Numbered from the stretch's first letter, positions 45,250-53,477 are shown. The stretch: DNA of 64,000 nucleotides from JAWWOW01 sp033851265 (GCA_033851265.1 JAWWOW010000012.1:62001-126000), one strand, 5' to 3'. Program-made: numbers and translations. Notes: a model not told the origin generated them from the sequence alone.

Positions 45250-46542
45250 TTACCGCGCGAACCGGCGCGAGACCGCGCGACGCCGGGCGTCGATGACCCG
45301 CGCGCGTTCCTCTGGGGTCACGTGTGGGTGTGCGGCCGGCAGTGCGGACGCGATGTCGTCGAACGGGAGCACCGTTGTCGACGGCACAGGCGCGGTCTCG
45401 GTGCGCACGCAGCGCAGGATCATCGGCCCTTCGGAGTGGCCGGCGGTGTCGAGCCAGTTGGCGACACCGGGGTCCGCGTGGGCGATCACGGCGCGGAAGA
45501 CACCGTCATCGTCGATGACTGCCTGATGGCCGTTGAGGCTCGTGATGTGTTCGGCGTAGTCGATCGTCTCCCACCAGACGTTGCCGAGCGAGAGGCCCCA
45601 GTAGACCCCGACGGGGGGAGTCACCTCGATGAGGAGAGCCTCGTCCGGCGCGAGTTTCCAGGCACCAATGACCGGGCGGTTCTCGGCCGCTGCTCCCATG
45701 CCGGTGCCGTCGTACGGCGGATTGAAACCGTTGGGTGCCTCGGGGTTGGCGAAGGCGAGGAAGAAGTCGAGGTTGGCCTCGACGAAGGCTCCGACGGCGC
45801 GCAGCTGACGCGCGATTGCCGCATCGGGCGAAACGCGATCGCGACTGTCGGAACGTTCCGCCGGTGCGGACACACGTTCGATGCGCATCGTGGCCGGGAT
45901 CTCGACGTCCCAGTCGTACAAGAACTGCCGGATGATGAGCGTGGACGCGTCTGATGCGATCGGCAGCCAGTTGCCGGAGCTCGGTCGCTCGACCGACAGA
46001 GTGATCGTGAAGTCGCCGTTGGACTCGGTGTCGATCTCGTCGAGGAGCACGTTGGCCGTCGTCGCCATCCCCGCATTCGCTTGCAGTCCGACGTAGCGCG
46101 CGCTGCCCTTGTTGCCGGTGATCAGGTAGGTCTCATCGCCACGGATGCCAGTGCCCGAGTACGCGCAGTCGGGACAGTCCATCCCCCACTTGATGGCGTT
46201 GTCAGTGTTCGCGGGTTTGATGGCCGGCAGCCACGCGCCGCCACTGCGGACCACTTCGTCGATAGCGAGGTGCATCAGCACTAGGAGGTGGCGGAACCCA
46301 GCAGCAGTGTCGACCGGGTTTTGCGGAACCCGATCGGACAGCACAACCTCAGCCGCCCGGGCGAGTGACGCGAGCAGGTCGGCCCATGCCGCCCCTGATG
46401 ACAGGTCAGCACCCGATTCGGTGCCGACCCGGACCGCGTCCCGCACCGAGAACGGCATCCACGCGGGGTTCGTCGCCGGCGCCACCATGTGCCGGAGTGT
46501 AGGGAGTGAGGTGTGCGCTGGTTGGCGGGCGGCGTCATCCAT
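45250..46542 (-). CDS. DUF1214-like domain protein
   Basis: 430 residues without signal peptide or membrane helices. The C-terminal ~170 residues contain WKLAPDEALLIEVTPPVGVYWGLSLGNVWWETIDYAEHITSLNGHQAVID, matching the aromatic-rich pattern of DUF1214 proteins, and the ending VTPEERARVIDARRR is typical of actinobacterial members. The enzymatic role is not known. It forms a unit with the sulfotransferase downstream (10-base gap) and is divergent from an alcohol dehydrogenase gene (38-base gap), suggesting a shared pathway, perhaps steroid- or lipid-related. The start (ATG 46542) has no clear ribosome site. Confidence 0.78.
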   Translation of the reverse strand: MDDAARQPAHTSLPTLRHMVAPATNPAWMPFSVRDAVRVGTESGADLSSGAAWADLLASLARAAEVVLSDRVPQNPVDTAAGFRHLLVLMHLAIDEVVRSGGAWLPAIKPANTDNAIKWGMDCPDCAYSGTGIRGDETYLITGNKGSARYVGLQANAGMATTANVLLDEIDTESNGDFTITLSVERPSSGNWLPIASDASTLIIRQFLYDWDVEIPATMRIERVSAPAERSDSRDRVSPDAAIARQLRAVGAFVEANLDFFLAFANPEAPNGFNPPYDGTGMGAAAENRPVIGAWKLAPDEALLIEVTPPVGVYWGLSLGNVWWETIDYAEHITSLNGHQAVIDDDGVFRAVIAHADPGVANWLDTAGHSEGPMILRCVRTETAPVPSTTVLPFDDIASALPAAHPHVTPEERARVIDARRRAVSRRFAR

Positions 46543-46580
46543 AGTCTTGGCTGGTCAAGAGAACGCAGTGGGGACGCAAA

Positions 46581-47705
46581 TTGCGCAGTCGTGAGCTTCG
46601 CTTCGAACGCAGCGGCCGGCTGGCGTGGCACGACCGCGGCCCGCTCGTGGTCGAGGATGACGGTGACGCGATCGTGCGGCCGTTCGTCGCTGGTCGCTGC
46701 GACGGGGACACGTTGCCCATTCATCGTCCCGTCTCGCGAGCGCTGCAAGCGGGCATTGCCCTCCGCGTCATCGACCCCGTTGTCGCTCACGTTTGTGGCC
46801 GCGTGCCCTATCAAGGTCCGTTTGCGATCGGACACGAATGCGTCGCAGAGGTCGTCGCGGTGGGATCAGCTGTCGGACGTGTCACCGTTGGCGAGCGGGT
46901 GATCGTCCCGTGGGCGGTCTCGTGCGGAACGTGCCCGCGATGTCTCGCCGGGCTGACATCGAAGTGCGCCACCACGACCAACGCGAGCCGTCCCGTGGCG
47001 GCGTACGGGTTCGGCTCCGCAAGTGGGCCGTGGGGCGGGATGATCGCCGACGAGATTCGGGTGCCGTACGCCGACCACATGTTGGTCACCGTTCCGGCCG
47101 GCATCCCCGCCCTGCGCGTCGCAGCGGCGAGCGACAACATCGCCGACGCTTGGCGCAGCGTCGTACCACCGCTGGCAACGCGTCCCGACCGATCGGTGCT
47201 GATCCTGGGCGGGGGTGCCAAGAGCATCGGCCTGTACGCTGCCGGTCTCGCCGTCGCTCATGGCGCTCGCTCGGTGGATTACGTGGACGACGACCTGTCA
47301 CGTCGCGACATCGCGGAATCGTTAGGTGCGCGCACACCGACGACCGTCTCGGCTGGCTACGACGTCGTCGTCGAGGCGACCTCCCGTACGTCCGGGCTGC
47401 GTCGGGCTCTCCGGGCGCTCGCTCCCGGCGGGATCTGCACTGCCGTCGGCTACTACTTCGCCACCGGCACACGGCTGCCACTGATGCGGATGTACACCAC
47501 CGACGCCACCCTGCGCGTCGGCGTCTCACATGCCCGTGCGGTGCTGCCGGAACTGCTGGATTTCATCGGCCGCACCCAGTTCCCTGCCGAACGCGTCACC
47601 ACCGTCACCGCCGATTGGGAAGACGCCCCGGCTGCCTACGCCACGAAGACCACGAAGGTTGTTGTCCACCGAGACCCGCTAGCAACGGAACCCAATCCAG
47701 CGTGA
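46581..47705 (+). CDS. Zinc-dependent alcohol dehydrogenase (MDR family)
   Basis: 374 residues from TTG 46581. The catalytic zinc site is the AIGHECVAEV motif, and the structural zinc loop has four Cys in VSCGTCPRCLAGLTSKC (~113-129). The nucleotide fold has the loop ILGGGAKSIGLYAAGLA near 210, and VDDD at the end of the second strand suggests NAD(H). The first ~50 residues deviate from classical ADH: the usual catalytic Cys (GxCxSD) region reads AGRCDGDTLP, with Cys in place. It is divergent from the DUF1214-like gene. The substrate alcohol is unknown. Confidence 0.88.
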   Translation: MRSRELRFERSGRLAWHDRGPLVVEDDGDAIVRPFVAGRCDGDTLPIHRPVSRALQAGIALRVIDPVVAHVCGRVPYQGPFAIGHECVAEVVAVGSAVGRVTVGERVIVPWAVSCGTCPRCLAGLTSKCATTTNASRPVAAYGFGSASGPWGGMIADEIRVPYADHMLVTVPAGIPALRVAAASDNIADAWRSVVPPLATRPDRSVLILGGGAKSIGLYAAGLAVAHGARSVDYVDDDLSRRDIAESLGARTPTTVSAGYDVVVEATSRTSGLRRALRALAPGGICTAVGYYFATGTRLPLMRMYTTDATLRVGVSHARAVLPELLDFIGRTQFPAERVTTVTADWEDAPAAYATKTTKVVVHRDPLATEPNPA

Positions 47706-47779
47706 AGTTCGGGGGGCAGTCGGAGTTGACGGCCCATATCGTTGCGTCCACCAGTCCGATCTCACGTAGGGGAGAGGCT

Positions 47780-48081
47780 ATGGCCATCGGATGGATTGGC
47801 AGAGTTCCTTTCGCCGAGGGCAAGCGACCCGAAGGCCTGTCTCTGATGTCCGCCGCGCTCCCCGCGCTGCGCGCCCTGCCAGGTGTTGAGCAAGTGTGCA
47901 CTTTCACCCGGATACGAACGACCCCAACACGGTCTGGGCGTACTGGCGGTTGACCAGCCGCGATCACCTGTTCGAGGTGTATGAAAGCGACGTCTTCAAA
48001 GGAATGGCGCAGTCGAGCATGGCCCTCTTCGCGGGCCGGCCCGAGGACTTCTTCCTTGATGAGGAAGTCGGCGATCCGTAA
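47780..48081 (+). pseudogene. ABM-like small monooxygenase/dimeric ferredoxin-fold protein, frameshifted
   Basis: From ATG 47780 (ribosome site AGGGGAGAGG) the frame reads MAIGWIGRVPFAEGKRPEG...ALPGVEQV and then runs out of frame. The next frame continues HFHPDTNDPNTVWAYWRLTSRDHL...FVLDEEVGDP-like sequence to TAA-type stop at 48081. The break is near 47890-47897 (CAAGTGTGCAC); adding one base there (for example GTGGTGCAC) restores a ~100-residue protein of the antibiotic-biosynthesis-monooxygenase-like fold. It may be a sequencing error or a true pseudogene. The assignment to ABM is tentative, from length and the VWAYWRLTSRDHLFEVYES pattern. Confidence 0.65.
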
Positions 48082-48100
48082 GCGAAGCAAGACAGTGTCG

Positions 48101-48160
48101 GAGGGGGACTTGAACTGCCCGACAACCCAATTTGCGACGAGTCTCTGACCAGCGCAAACG
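48101..48160 (+). repeat. 60-bp imperfect direct repeat, tRNA-like on the minus strand (copy A)
   Basis: It shares with 60703-60762 the blocks GAGGGGGACT(T)TGAACTGCCCGAC, ATTT, CTCT and ACCAGC-CAAACG, about 46 of 60 positions. On the minus strand it reads like a decayed tRNA: a D-loop-like GCTGGTCAGAGA and a T-arm-like GCAGTTCAAGTCCCCC, but the T stem and anticodon stem do not pair well. It is not called a functional tRNA. It lies 25 bases before the SnoaL-like gene. Confidence 0.6.
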
Positions 48161-48184
48161 GACCTTCGCGAGTGGAGACTGGCT

Positions 48185-48526
48185 ATGAGCGCACAGCCGA
48201 TTCAACTTCCGGCCGCCGTCACGACCTACCAGGCTGCCCACGATCGACACGATGTCGACACCGCTCTCACCACCTTCACCCAGGACGCCGTGGTCCACGA
48301 TGAAGATCACGACTGGGTCGGCCACGAGCAGATCCGTCAGTGGCTGGTGAAGACGAGCACCGAGTACACCTTCACCAGAGCGCTCCTCGGCGTGGAGTCG
48401 AGCGGTAGCGAGTCATGGCTCGTGCGGAATCGTTTGGAAGGCAACTTCCCTGGCGGCGTCGTGGATCTGCGCTACGAGTTCACAATCGATAGTGGGCTCA
48501 TCTCAAGGCTGTCGATCGCCCCCTAG
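48185..48526 (+). CDS. SnoaL-like / NTF2 fold small protein
   Basis: 113 residues. The pattern YQAAHDRHDVDTALTTFTQDAVVHDEDHDWVGHEQIRQWL is the N-terminal cone of nuclear transport factor 2-like SnoaL proteins, with Asp/His in the pocket. The C-terminal strands are VVDLRYEFTIDSGLISRLSI. Members are cyclases, isomerases or binding proteins; the function here is unknown. The gene stands alone, convergent with the deazaflavin reductase gene (44-base gap without a clear terminator). Confidence 0.85.
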   Translation: MSAQPIQLPAAVTTYQAAHDRHDVDTALTTFTQDAVVHDEDHDWVGHEQIRQWLVKTSTEYTFTRALLGVESSGSESWLVRNRLEGNFPGGVVDLRYEFTIDSGLISRLSIAP

Positions 48527-48570
48527 CGTCCTCGCCGCTAGTCCTAGCTTGCACTGCTGTTCGAACGCGG

Positions 48571-49005
48571 CTAAACGCGCGTGAGTTCGAGCACGGGGAT
48601 GGTGCGCACTCCCGCAGTTTGGCGTGCGTACTCGGCAAAGCCGGGGTAGCGCCGCGCTTGCTCGGCGTAGATGCGGTCACGTTCAGCACCGGCCAATTCG
48701 CGGACGGTCACCGTGTAGCTCTCGCTTTCGCGTTCGACACTGCCGTCACCGGCGGCGGCCAGGTTGGAGTACCAGTCGGGGTTAGTGGGGGCGCCCCCCT
48801 TGGTTGCGAACACGTAGATGACGGTGTCATCGGTGTCGTGGGGGAGGTACATCATCGGATGGACGTACTCGCGTCCGCTCTTGCGGCCGCGGTGATGGAC
48901 CAAGACCAGGGGAGCGCCCTCGAAGTTCCCGCCAACCCGGCCCGCGTTCGCTCGGAACTCCGCGATGGTCGTCGCGTTCCAGTCGAGCGTGTCACTCATC
49001 GACAT
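48571..49005 (-). CDS. Deazaflavin (F420)-dependent nitroreductase family protein (DDN-like)
   Basis: 144 residues from ATG 49005 (ATG 48999 also possible). It matches the Ddn/FDOR split-barrel family: NGEPLVLVHH-type segment (GAPLVLVHHRGRKSGREY), the PMMYLPHDTDD strand, and KGGAPTNPDWYSNLAA with the Trp-Tyr typical of F420-dependent quinone and nitroimidazole reductases. Mycobacterial Ddn reduces menaquinone with F420H2 and activates pretomanid. It lies 10 bases after the MFS pump gene, third in the MBL-MFS-DDN operon under the second MarR locus. Confidence 0.88.
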   Translation of the reverse strand: MSMSDTLDWNATTIAEFRANAGRVGGNFEGAPLVLVHHRGRKSGREYVHPMMYLPHDTDDTVIYVFATKGGAPTNPDWYSNLAAAGDGSVERESESYTVTVRELAGAERDRIYAEQARRYPGFAEYARQTAGVRTIPVLELTRV

Positions 49006-49015
49006 GGGCCCTTTC

Positions 49016-50497
49016 TCATAGAGGGGTAGTCGCCGTTTGCTCGAGCTCCCGCCCGCGCACGAGCGCGATGCAGGCCACCACCGATACCGCGCTGATGCCG
49101 GCAAGCACCCAGAAGCCGAGGGCGAAGCCGCTGGTCGCCGCATATGCAGGCGCGTGTCCGGACGCGAGCAGCGCCTTCGTATGCGTGAAAGCGACGGTCG
49201 CGGCGATCGCGACACCGAGCGCGCCGCCGACCTGCTGTGCTGCGTTGATCAGCCCCGACGCGAGTCCAGCCTCCTGTGGACCGACGCGCGCGAGCGCGGC
49301 GATCGACATCGGGATGAAGGAGAACGCCATGCCGACCCCGACCAACAGATACCCAGGCAGGAGGTGCGTGACGAACGACCCCTCCACCGGAATCTGCGTG
49401 TACCAGAGCATCCCGCCGGTGATCAGCGCCAGGCCGACGGCCATCACCGGCCGCGGTCCGACCCTCGTCACGAGCGCCTGCGAGATGCCCGCCACCAGGA
49501 CCACTGTCCCGGCTGTTGCGAGGAACGTGAGACCGGTCTTGAGAGCCGAGTAGCCAAGCACCTGCTGCACGTACAACGTCAGCAGGAAGAAGTTCGAGAA
49601 GACGACCGCCCCGATGAGGAACCCACACACGTCCGCCCCGGTCACGGTGCGGATACGAAAGATGTCGAACGGGACCATCGGCGACGCGATCCTCGTCTCG
49701 ATCACGAGAAACACGACGAAGAGCGCCGCGGAGGCAATCAGCAGCGCGATCGTGCGGCCGGACCCCCAGCCGACGTCAGGCGCCCTGGAGATCGCATAGA
49801 CGAGCAGCGAGAGACTGGAGGTGATCGTGACAGCGCCGCCCACGTCGAAGCCGCGTAGCGCCGGGATCCGGCTCTCGCGGACGATCGGGCGCGTCAGCGC
49901 GAGCACGAGTGCGCCGACCGGAACGTTGACGAAGAAGATCCACTCCCACCCTGCGTACTTCGTGAGGATGCCGCCGAAGAGCACGCCGGCGGCCGCGCCG
50001 CTGCCGCCAATGGCACCCCAGATGCCGAGCGCCTTGTTGCGCTCTGAGCCTTCCTGGAACGTCGTCGTGATGATCGACAGCACCGCGGGAGAGACGATCG
50101 CCGCTCCGACCCCCTGCACCGCGCGCGCTGCGATCAGCACTCCGATGCTGGTGGCCAGTCCGCAGGCGAGAGACGCGGCCGAGAAGATCGCAACCCCGAT
50201 CATGAACAGCCGCCGCCGACCGAGCAGGTCAGCCGCACGCCCTCCGAGCAGAAGCAGCCCGCCGAAGGTGATCGTGTACGCAATCAGCACCCACTGCAGC
50301 TTGTTGTCAGACACGTGCAGCGAGTTCTTGATCGACGGTAGCGCGACGGTGACGATGGTGCTGTCGAGGACCGTCATGAAGAACGCCACGCACACCAACG
50401 CCAGCGCCTGCCAGCGGCGTGGGTCGGGCTCGTAGTCCGCCAGGGCGGCGGTGTCGGGTGTGACCCCGATGCCCGTCGTGTCAGTCCCTCCTGTCAT
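49016..50497 (-). CDS. MFS drug exporter, DHA2 (14-TM, EmrB/QacA) type
   Basis: 493 residues from ATG 50497; the frame stays open further upstream inside the MBL gene, but MTGGTDTT is the natural start and overlaps the MBL stop by 4 bases (ATGA). The DHA2 layout of about 14 hydrophobic helices is visible, with motif A in helix 2-3 (LLLLGGRAADLLGRRRLF), the TM1 segment FMTVLDSTIVTVALPSI, and motif C-like GxxxGPxxGG replaced by GGSGAAAGVLFGGIL. It exports drugs or toxic compounds by proton antiport in relatives. It is the second gene of the MarR2-linked operon. Confidence 0.92.
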   Translation of the reverse strand: MTGGTDTTGIGVTPDTAALADYEPDPRRWQALALVCVAFFMTVLDSTIVTVALPSIKNSLHVSDNKLQWVLIAYTITFGGLLLLGGRAADLLGRRRLFMIGVAIFSAASLACGLATSIGVLIAARAVQGVGAAIVSPAVLSIITTTFQEGSERNKALGIWGAIGGSGAAAGVLFGGILTKYAGWEWIFFVNVPVGALVLALTRPIVRESRIPALRGFDVGGAVTITSSLSLLVYAISRAPDVGWGSGRTIALLIASAALFVVFLVIETRIASPMVPFDIFRIRTVTGADVCGFLIGAVVFSNFFLLTLYVQQVLGYSALKTGLTFLATAGTVVLVAGISQALVTRVGPRPVMAVGLALITGGMLWYTQIPVEGSFVTHLLPGYLLVGVGMAFSFIPMSIAALARVGPQEAGLASGLINAAQQVGGALGVAIAATVAFTHTKALLASGHAPAYAATSGFALGFWVLAGISAVSVVACIALVRGRELEQTATTPL

Positions 50498-51471
50498 GGA
50501 TGGACCTGCGAACCAGCACCGAGGTCGAGGCGCATCGACTGCAAGACGGTGAAGGTCGTGCTGTAGGTGAAAGCTTCGACGTCGGCGGCGGCGAGCACGC
50601 CGGTGTATTTGGCGATGACCGGCTCGGCGGCTTGTGCGGTGACTTCGTCGAGGTAACCCTTCACGCCGGCCCACACGTTGGCGCCGTATTTCACGAAGTA
50701 CGGCGTTGGGTCGACCGTGCCGAGCGCCGATTGCGCGCTCTCGACGATGTCGGCGACGTACTGCTGGTGCAGGGCGATGTCGTCACGGGTGCCGAGCCGG
50801 CCGAGGTGCCCGCCGATGTAGTGCTTCCACGGGTAGGACAGCGCCGTGTCCGCGGCTGCAATGTATCCGGGGACGTCCTCGGTGAGGTTGAGGTTGTAGA
50901 TCGGCACCCAGCCCGGGTTGGCGATGTCGACGAGCATCAGTGCGTCGTGGTCCGGGAAGTGGATGAAGATGTTGTCCGGTGAGTGGTTGGGCCCGTGGAA
51001 GGCGAGTTCCACGCGGTCGCCGGCGACGTCAAGGGTGTAGGTGTCGGCGAACGTCACGTCTGGCGCCGGCCGGGTCGGGTCGTTGTCGCGCAGTAGCAGT
51101 CGGCGGGTGTCCTCGTGCCCGATGCGCACCACGTCGTCCACGAACAGGTTCGCCGCTCCGGCATGATCGGCGTGGTGGTGCGAGTAGACCAGATGGGTCA
51201 CCGTGTTCGTGACGCCTTCCGCCGCAGCGATTTCGTCTACCGCCCGGCGCAGGTTGTGGCCGATAGTTGGCGGCGCGTCGAACACGACGACGCCGTCGTC
51301 GGTGACGAGGAAGGCGGACTGGTAGGTGCCGTCAGTCACCCAGAACAGGTTTCGCTCCACCCGTCCGACGTGATAGCCCTGATCGTTCAGCGCGGGGCCC
51401 AACGCGGACGGCGGCACCGGCGCGTAGTCGGGGAGCGTCTGGGCGGCGGCGCTTGAGGAGGTTGCGGCCAT
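50494..51471 (-). CDS. MBL-fold metallo-hydrolase
   Basis: 325 residues from ATG 51471 (AAAGGAAC 5 bases upstream); the frame open to 51582 would cross the operators. The metallo-beta-lactamase motif HxHxDH is at 98-103 (YSHHHADHAG), with further metal ligands in HGPNHSPDN and DIANPGW and a late YIGGHLGRLG His. Members include lactonases, glyoxalase II and quinone- or phenol-related hydrolases; no substrate is assigned. It is the first gene of an operon with an MFS pump and a deazaflavin reductase, divergent from a MarR gene. Confidence 0.9.
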   Translation of the reverse strand: MAATSSSAAAQTLPDYAPVPPSALGPALNDQGYHVGRVERNLFWVTDGTYQSAFLVTDDGVVVFDAPPTIGHNLRRAVDEIAAAEGVTNTVTHLVYSHHHADHAGAANLFVDDVVRIGHEDTRRLLLRDNDPTRPAPDVTFADTYTLDVAGDRVELAFHGPNHSPDNIFIHFPDHDALMLVDIANPGWVPIYNLNLTEDVPGYIAAADTALSYPWKHYIGGHLGRLGTRDDIALHQQYVADIVESAQSALGTVDPTPYFVKYGANVWAGVKGYLDEVTAQAAEPVIAKYTGVLAAADVEAFTYSTTFTVLQSMRLDLGAGSQVHP

Positions 51472-51549
51472 GTCTGTTCCTTTGGCATACGGCGCGACCC
51501 GGCGGGTGCGCGCGACCGGTGATAGGCCCAGGATGCTGTGATCAGATTG

Positions 51550-51565
51550 ACTTTCCGTGTCAAGT
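51550..51565. promoter_or_regulatory. MarR-type operator, copy 1
   Basis: ACTTTCCGTGTCAAGT, 79 bases upstream of the MBL start. The right half TCAAGT and the left ACTT match the 8289-8304 site of the paralogous MarR locus. An identical 16-mer begins 33 bp further on (51583-51598), a three-turn spacing also seen (34 bp) at the first locus. Confidence 0.7.
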
Positions 51566-51582
51566 GAACCGTAGGGAGGCAT

Positions 51583-51598
51583 ACTTTCCGTGTCAAGT
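51583..51598. promoter_or_regulatory. MarR-type operator, copy 2
   Basis: The same 16-mer ACTTTCCGTGTCAAGT as at 51550-51565, 117 bases upstream of the MarR start (GTG 51715). With its flank, TGTCAAGTCATCGG is identical to 14 bases at the first MarR locus (8297-8310). Confidence 0.7.
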
Positions 51599-51621
51599 CA
51601 TCGGTTCGGCGAAACCGATGA
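51598..51621. promoter_or_regulatory. Perfect 9-base inverted repeat next to the MarR operators
   Basis: TCATCGGTT (51598-51606) and AACCGATGA (51613-51621) around 6 bases. It starts at the end of operator copy 2 and may be part of the operator region or form a hairpin in the marR leader. It differs in sequence from the outer arms of the 8.3 kb palindrome but takes a similar place. The rest of 51472-51714 shows nothing further. Confidence 0.5.
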
Positions 51622-51714
51622 ATCCTCCGTCGTTTCAACGGTCTGAGCCACGGCTAGCGCCGGGTGAAGCGTCGGAATGAAGTTGCGGTAGCAAGTGAGA
51701 GTTAGGATCAAGAC

Positions 51715-52212
51715 GTGAGCGAATCCGTTAGCGCCGAGCAGGCAACCGTTAACTGGCTGACGGCCGAGGAGCAGGGATCGTGGCTATCGGTCGTGCGCCT
51801 GATGAGCTGGCTTCCCTGGTCGATCGAGCAGCAGCTCCGACGCGATTCCAACCTCTCGATGGTTGATTACCAGGTTCTCGCCATGCTCTCGAATAGCCCG
51901 GACCGCACGAGGCGGATGAGCTTGCTGGCTGAATGGGCCAACGTGTCCATGTCCCACCTGTCGCGCATCGTGAACCGCCTCGAGCAGCGGGGACTGGTTC
52001 GCCGCGAGCCTGATCCCACCGATGGGCGTTTCACCAACGCGATCCTCACCGATCAGGGATTCCAAACGGTCGCCGATGCCGCCCCCGGTCACGTCGCACA
52101 CGTCCGTTCCATCGTGATCGACGTCCTGTCGCCGGAGCAGCTGCGACGGCTCGGCCGCGACGCAGACCGCATACTGTCGCGGATCGACAGGTCCGCGATC
52201 AACCCTTGCTGA
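51715..52212 (+). CDS. MarR family transcriptional regulator, paralogue of the 8.3 kb regulator
   Basis: 165 residues from GTG 51715. The winged HTH reads MSLLAEWANVSMSHLSRIVNRLEQRGLVRRE, with the wing DPTDGRFTNAILT identical to that of the regulator at 8325-8825. The N-terminal WLTAEEQGSWLSVVRLMSWLPW also matches its paralogue's WLTADEEAAWRAIAHALHTLPW. It is divergent from the MBL-MFS-DDN operon, with two identical 16-bp operators between. A repressor responding to a toxic aromatic or quinone is plausible. A small gene and the DUF5996 gene follow on the same strand. Confidence 0.93.
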   Translation: MSESVSAEQATVNWLTAEEQGSWLSVVRLMSWLPWSIEQQLRRDSNLSMVDYQVLAMLSNSPDRTRRMSLLAEWANVSMSHLSRIVNRLEQRGLVRREPDPTDGRFTNAILTDQGFQTVADAAPGHVAHVRSIVIDVLSPEQLRRLGRDADRILSRIDRSAINPC

Positions 52213-52247
52213 CGCGCGTCACTGCAATAGCGGATCGAGGAGGAACC

Positions 52248-52469
52248 ATGACCGAAGATGATGGACGCACAGGTGTTGTAGCGAGCGAACTGAAAGAAGT
52301 CGAAGAGACGCTCGCGCGGCTTCGTGCCGAGGAGAGCAATCGCAGCCGTGACGTTGGCGATAGCGGTGATGCGGCGGCACTCCTGACCGAGTATGAGGAG
52401 CAGGACGCCGTGATTGCCAGCTTGGAAGCGCGGCGCGAACGACTCCTGGCTCAATTGGGCCCTGAGTAA
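52248..52469 (+). CDS. Small acidic coiled-coil protein (73 aa)
   Basis: 73 residues from ATG 52248 with a strong ribosome site GAGGAGGAAC; the frame open to 52206 lacks support. The product is acidic and helical with heptad-like Leu/Val/Ile spacing (VASELKEVEETLARLRAEE, then DAVIASLEARRERLLAQL), so a short antiparallel coiled coil or dimer is likely. There is no recognised family. It lies 35 bases after marR and 4 bases before the DUF5996 gene, so co-transcription is likely. Confidence 0.75.
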   Translation: MTEDDGRTGVVASELKEVEETLARLRAEESNRSRDVGDSGDAAALLTEYEEQDAVIASLEARRERLLAQLGPE

Positions 52470-52473
52470 CGCC

Positions 52474-53397
52474 GTGGAGCGTGAGTTGACTCGCTGGCCG
52501 CCACTCCCGCTGACTGAGTGGCGGGCAACGCGGGACACGCTCCAGTTGTGGACGCAGATCATTGGCAAGATCCGGTTGGCCAACACACCGCTGCTCAACC
52601 ACTGGTGGAACGTTCCGCTCTACGTCACTGCCCGCGGCCTCACCTCCTCACTGATGCCGCATCCGAGCGGCGACAGCTTCCAGATGGACTTGGACCTTCA
52701 CGAGCAGACGCTTGATGTCCTTGCCGAGAGCGGCGCGCACGGTTCGCTCCCTCTCCAACCGGGCTCGATCGCCGATTTCTACGCCGACGTCATGCAGTTG
52801 CTGGACAAGCTAGGCCTGGCGACGTCGATCTGGCCGATGCCGGTCGAGATTGAGGGCGCCATCTCGATGGTGGAGGACCACGAACATCGGGCGTACGACG
52901 CGGAACACGCGCACCGCTTTTGGATAGCGCTGACCAGCACTGCCGAGGTGTTCGAGCAGTTCCGCACACGTTTCGTGGGCAAGTCCAGCCCCGTGCATCT
53001 CTTCTGGGGCGGGCTCGACCTGGCGACGACGCGGTTCTCGGGACGCACGGCACCGCCGCATCCCGGTGGTGCGCCCAACTGCGGGCCGCACGTGATGCGC
53101 GAGGCCTATTCACATGAAGTAAGTAGTTGCGGCTACTGGCCCGGTGGTGATGGGGAAGGCTTCTTCTACGCCTATGCGTATCCAACACCGGCTGACTACC
53201 GAAACCAGGCTGTGGAGCCTCCCGAGGCGTACTGGGATGACGCGATGGGCGAATTTCTGCTCCCGTACGAAGCGGTACGCACTGCGCACGATCCGGAGCT
53301 GGCTGTGCTGAGCTTCGCGCAGTCGACGTATGAAGCTGCCGCGACAACTGCCAACTGGGATCGGAATGCGCTGGAGCGACACGAGGCTGACACCTGA
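52474..53397 (+). CDS. DUF5996 family protein
   Basis: 307 residues from GTG 52474. Recognisable segments are WPPLPLTEWRATRDTLQLWTQIIGKIRLANTPLLNHWWNVPLYVTARGL at the start, VHLFWGGLDLATTRFSGRTAPPHPGG in the middle, and the Trp-rich YWPGGDGEGFFYAYAYPTP. These match DUF5996, a widespread family without known function. It is rich in aromatic residues and His and has no signal peptide, so it may be a cytosolic enzyme. It begins 4 bases after the coiled-coil gene. Confidence 0.85.
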   Translation: MERELTRWPPLPLTEWRATRDTLQLWTQIIGKIRLANTPLLNHWWNVPLYVTARGLTSSLMPHPSGDSFQMDLDLHEQTLDVLAESGAHGSLPLQPGSIADFYADVMQLLDKLGLATSIWPMPVEIEGAISMVEDHEHRAYDAEHAHRFWIALTSTAEVFEQFRTRFVGKSSPVHLFWGGLDLATTRFSGRTAPPHPGGAPNCGPHVMREAYSHEVSSCGYWPGGDGEGFFYAYAYPTPADYRNQAVEPPEAYWDDAMGEFLLPYEAVRTAHDPELAVLSFAQSTYEAAATTANWDRNALERHEADT

Positions 53398-53477
53398 ATC
53401 AGCACCTCGTTCCCGTGCAAACGTCGCTCCGTCGAATGCGGGCCGTGCGGGCCGTCGCCGCAGAGGCGGCAAAGGGT

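Noticed and set aside
46545..46560. A further MarR operator (TCTTG-n6-CAAGA) before the alcohol dehydrogenase gene
   Set aside because: Only five bases per arm, no second copy nearby and no marR gene adjacent; such a repeat is expected by chance in 64 kb.
46793..47953. Open frame of 386 codons overlapping the alcohol dehydrogenase gene
   Set aside because: The part before 47780 is an Arg-rich out-of-frame shadow; only its tail is real and belongs to the frameshifted ABM-like gene.
48101..48160. A functional tRNA gene on the minus strand
   Set aside because: The T stem and anticodon stem do not pair, and no acceptor stem forms beyond a few bases; kept only as a tRNA-like repeat.
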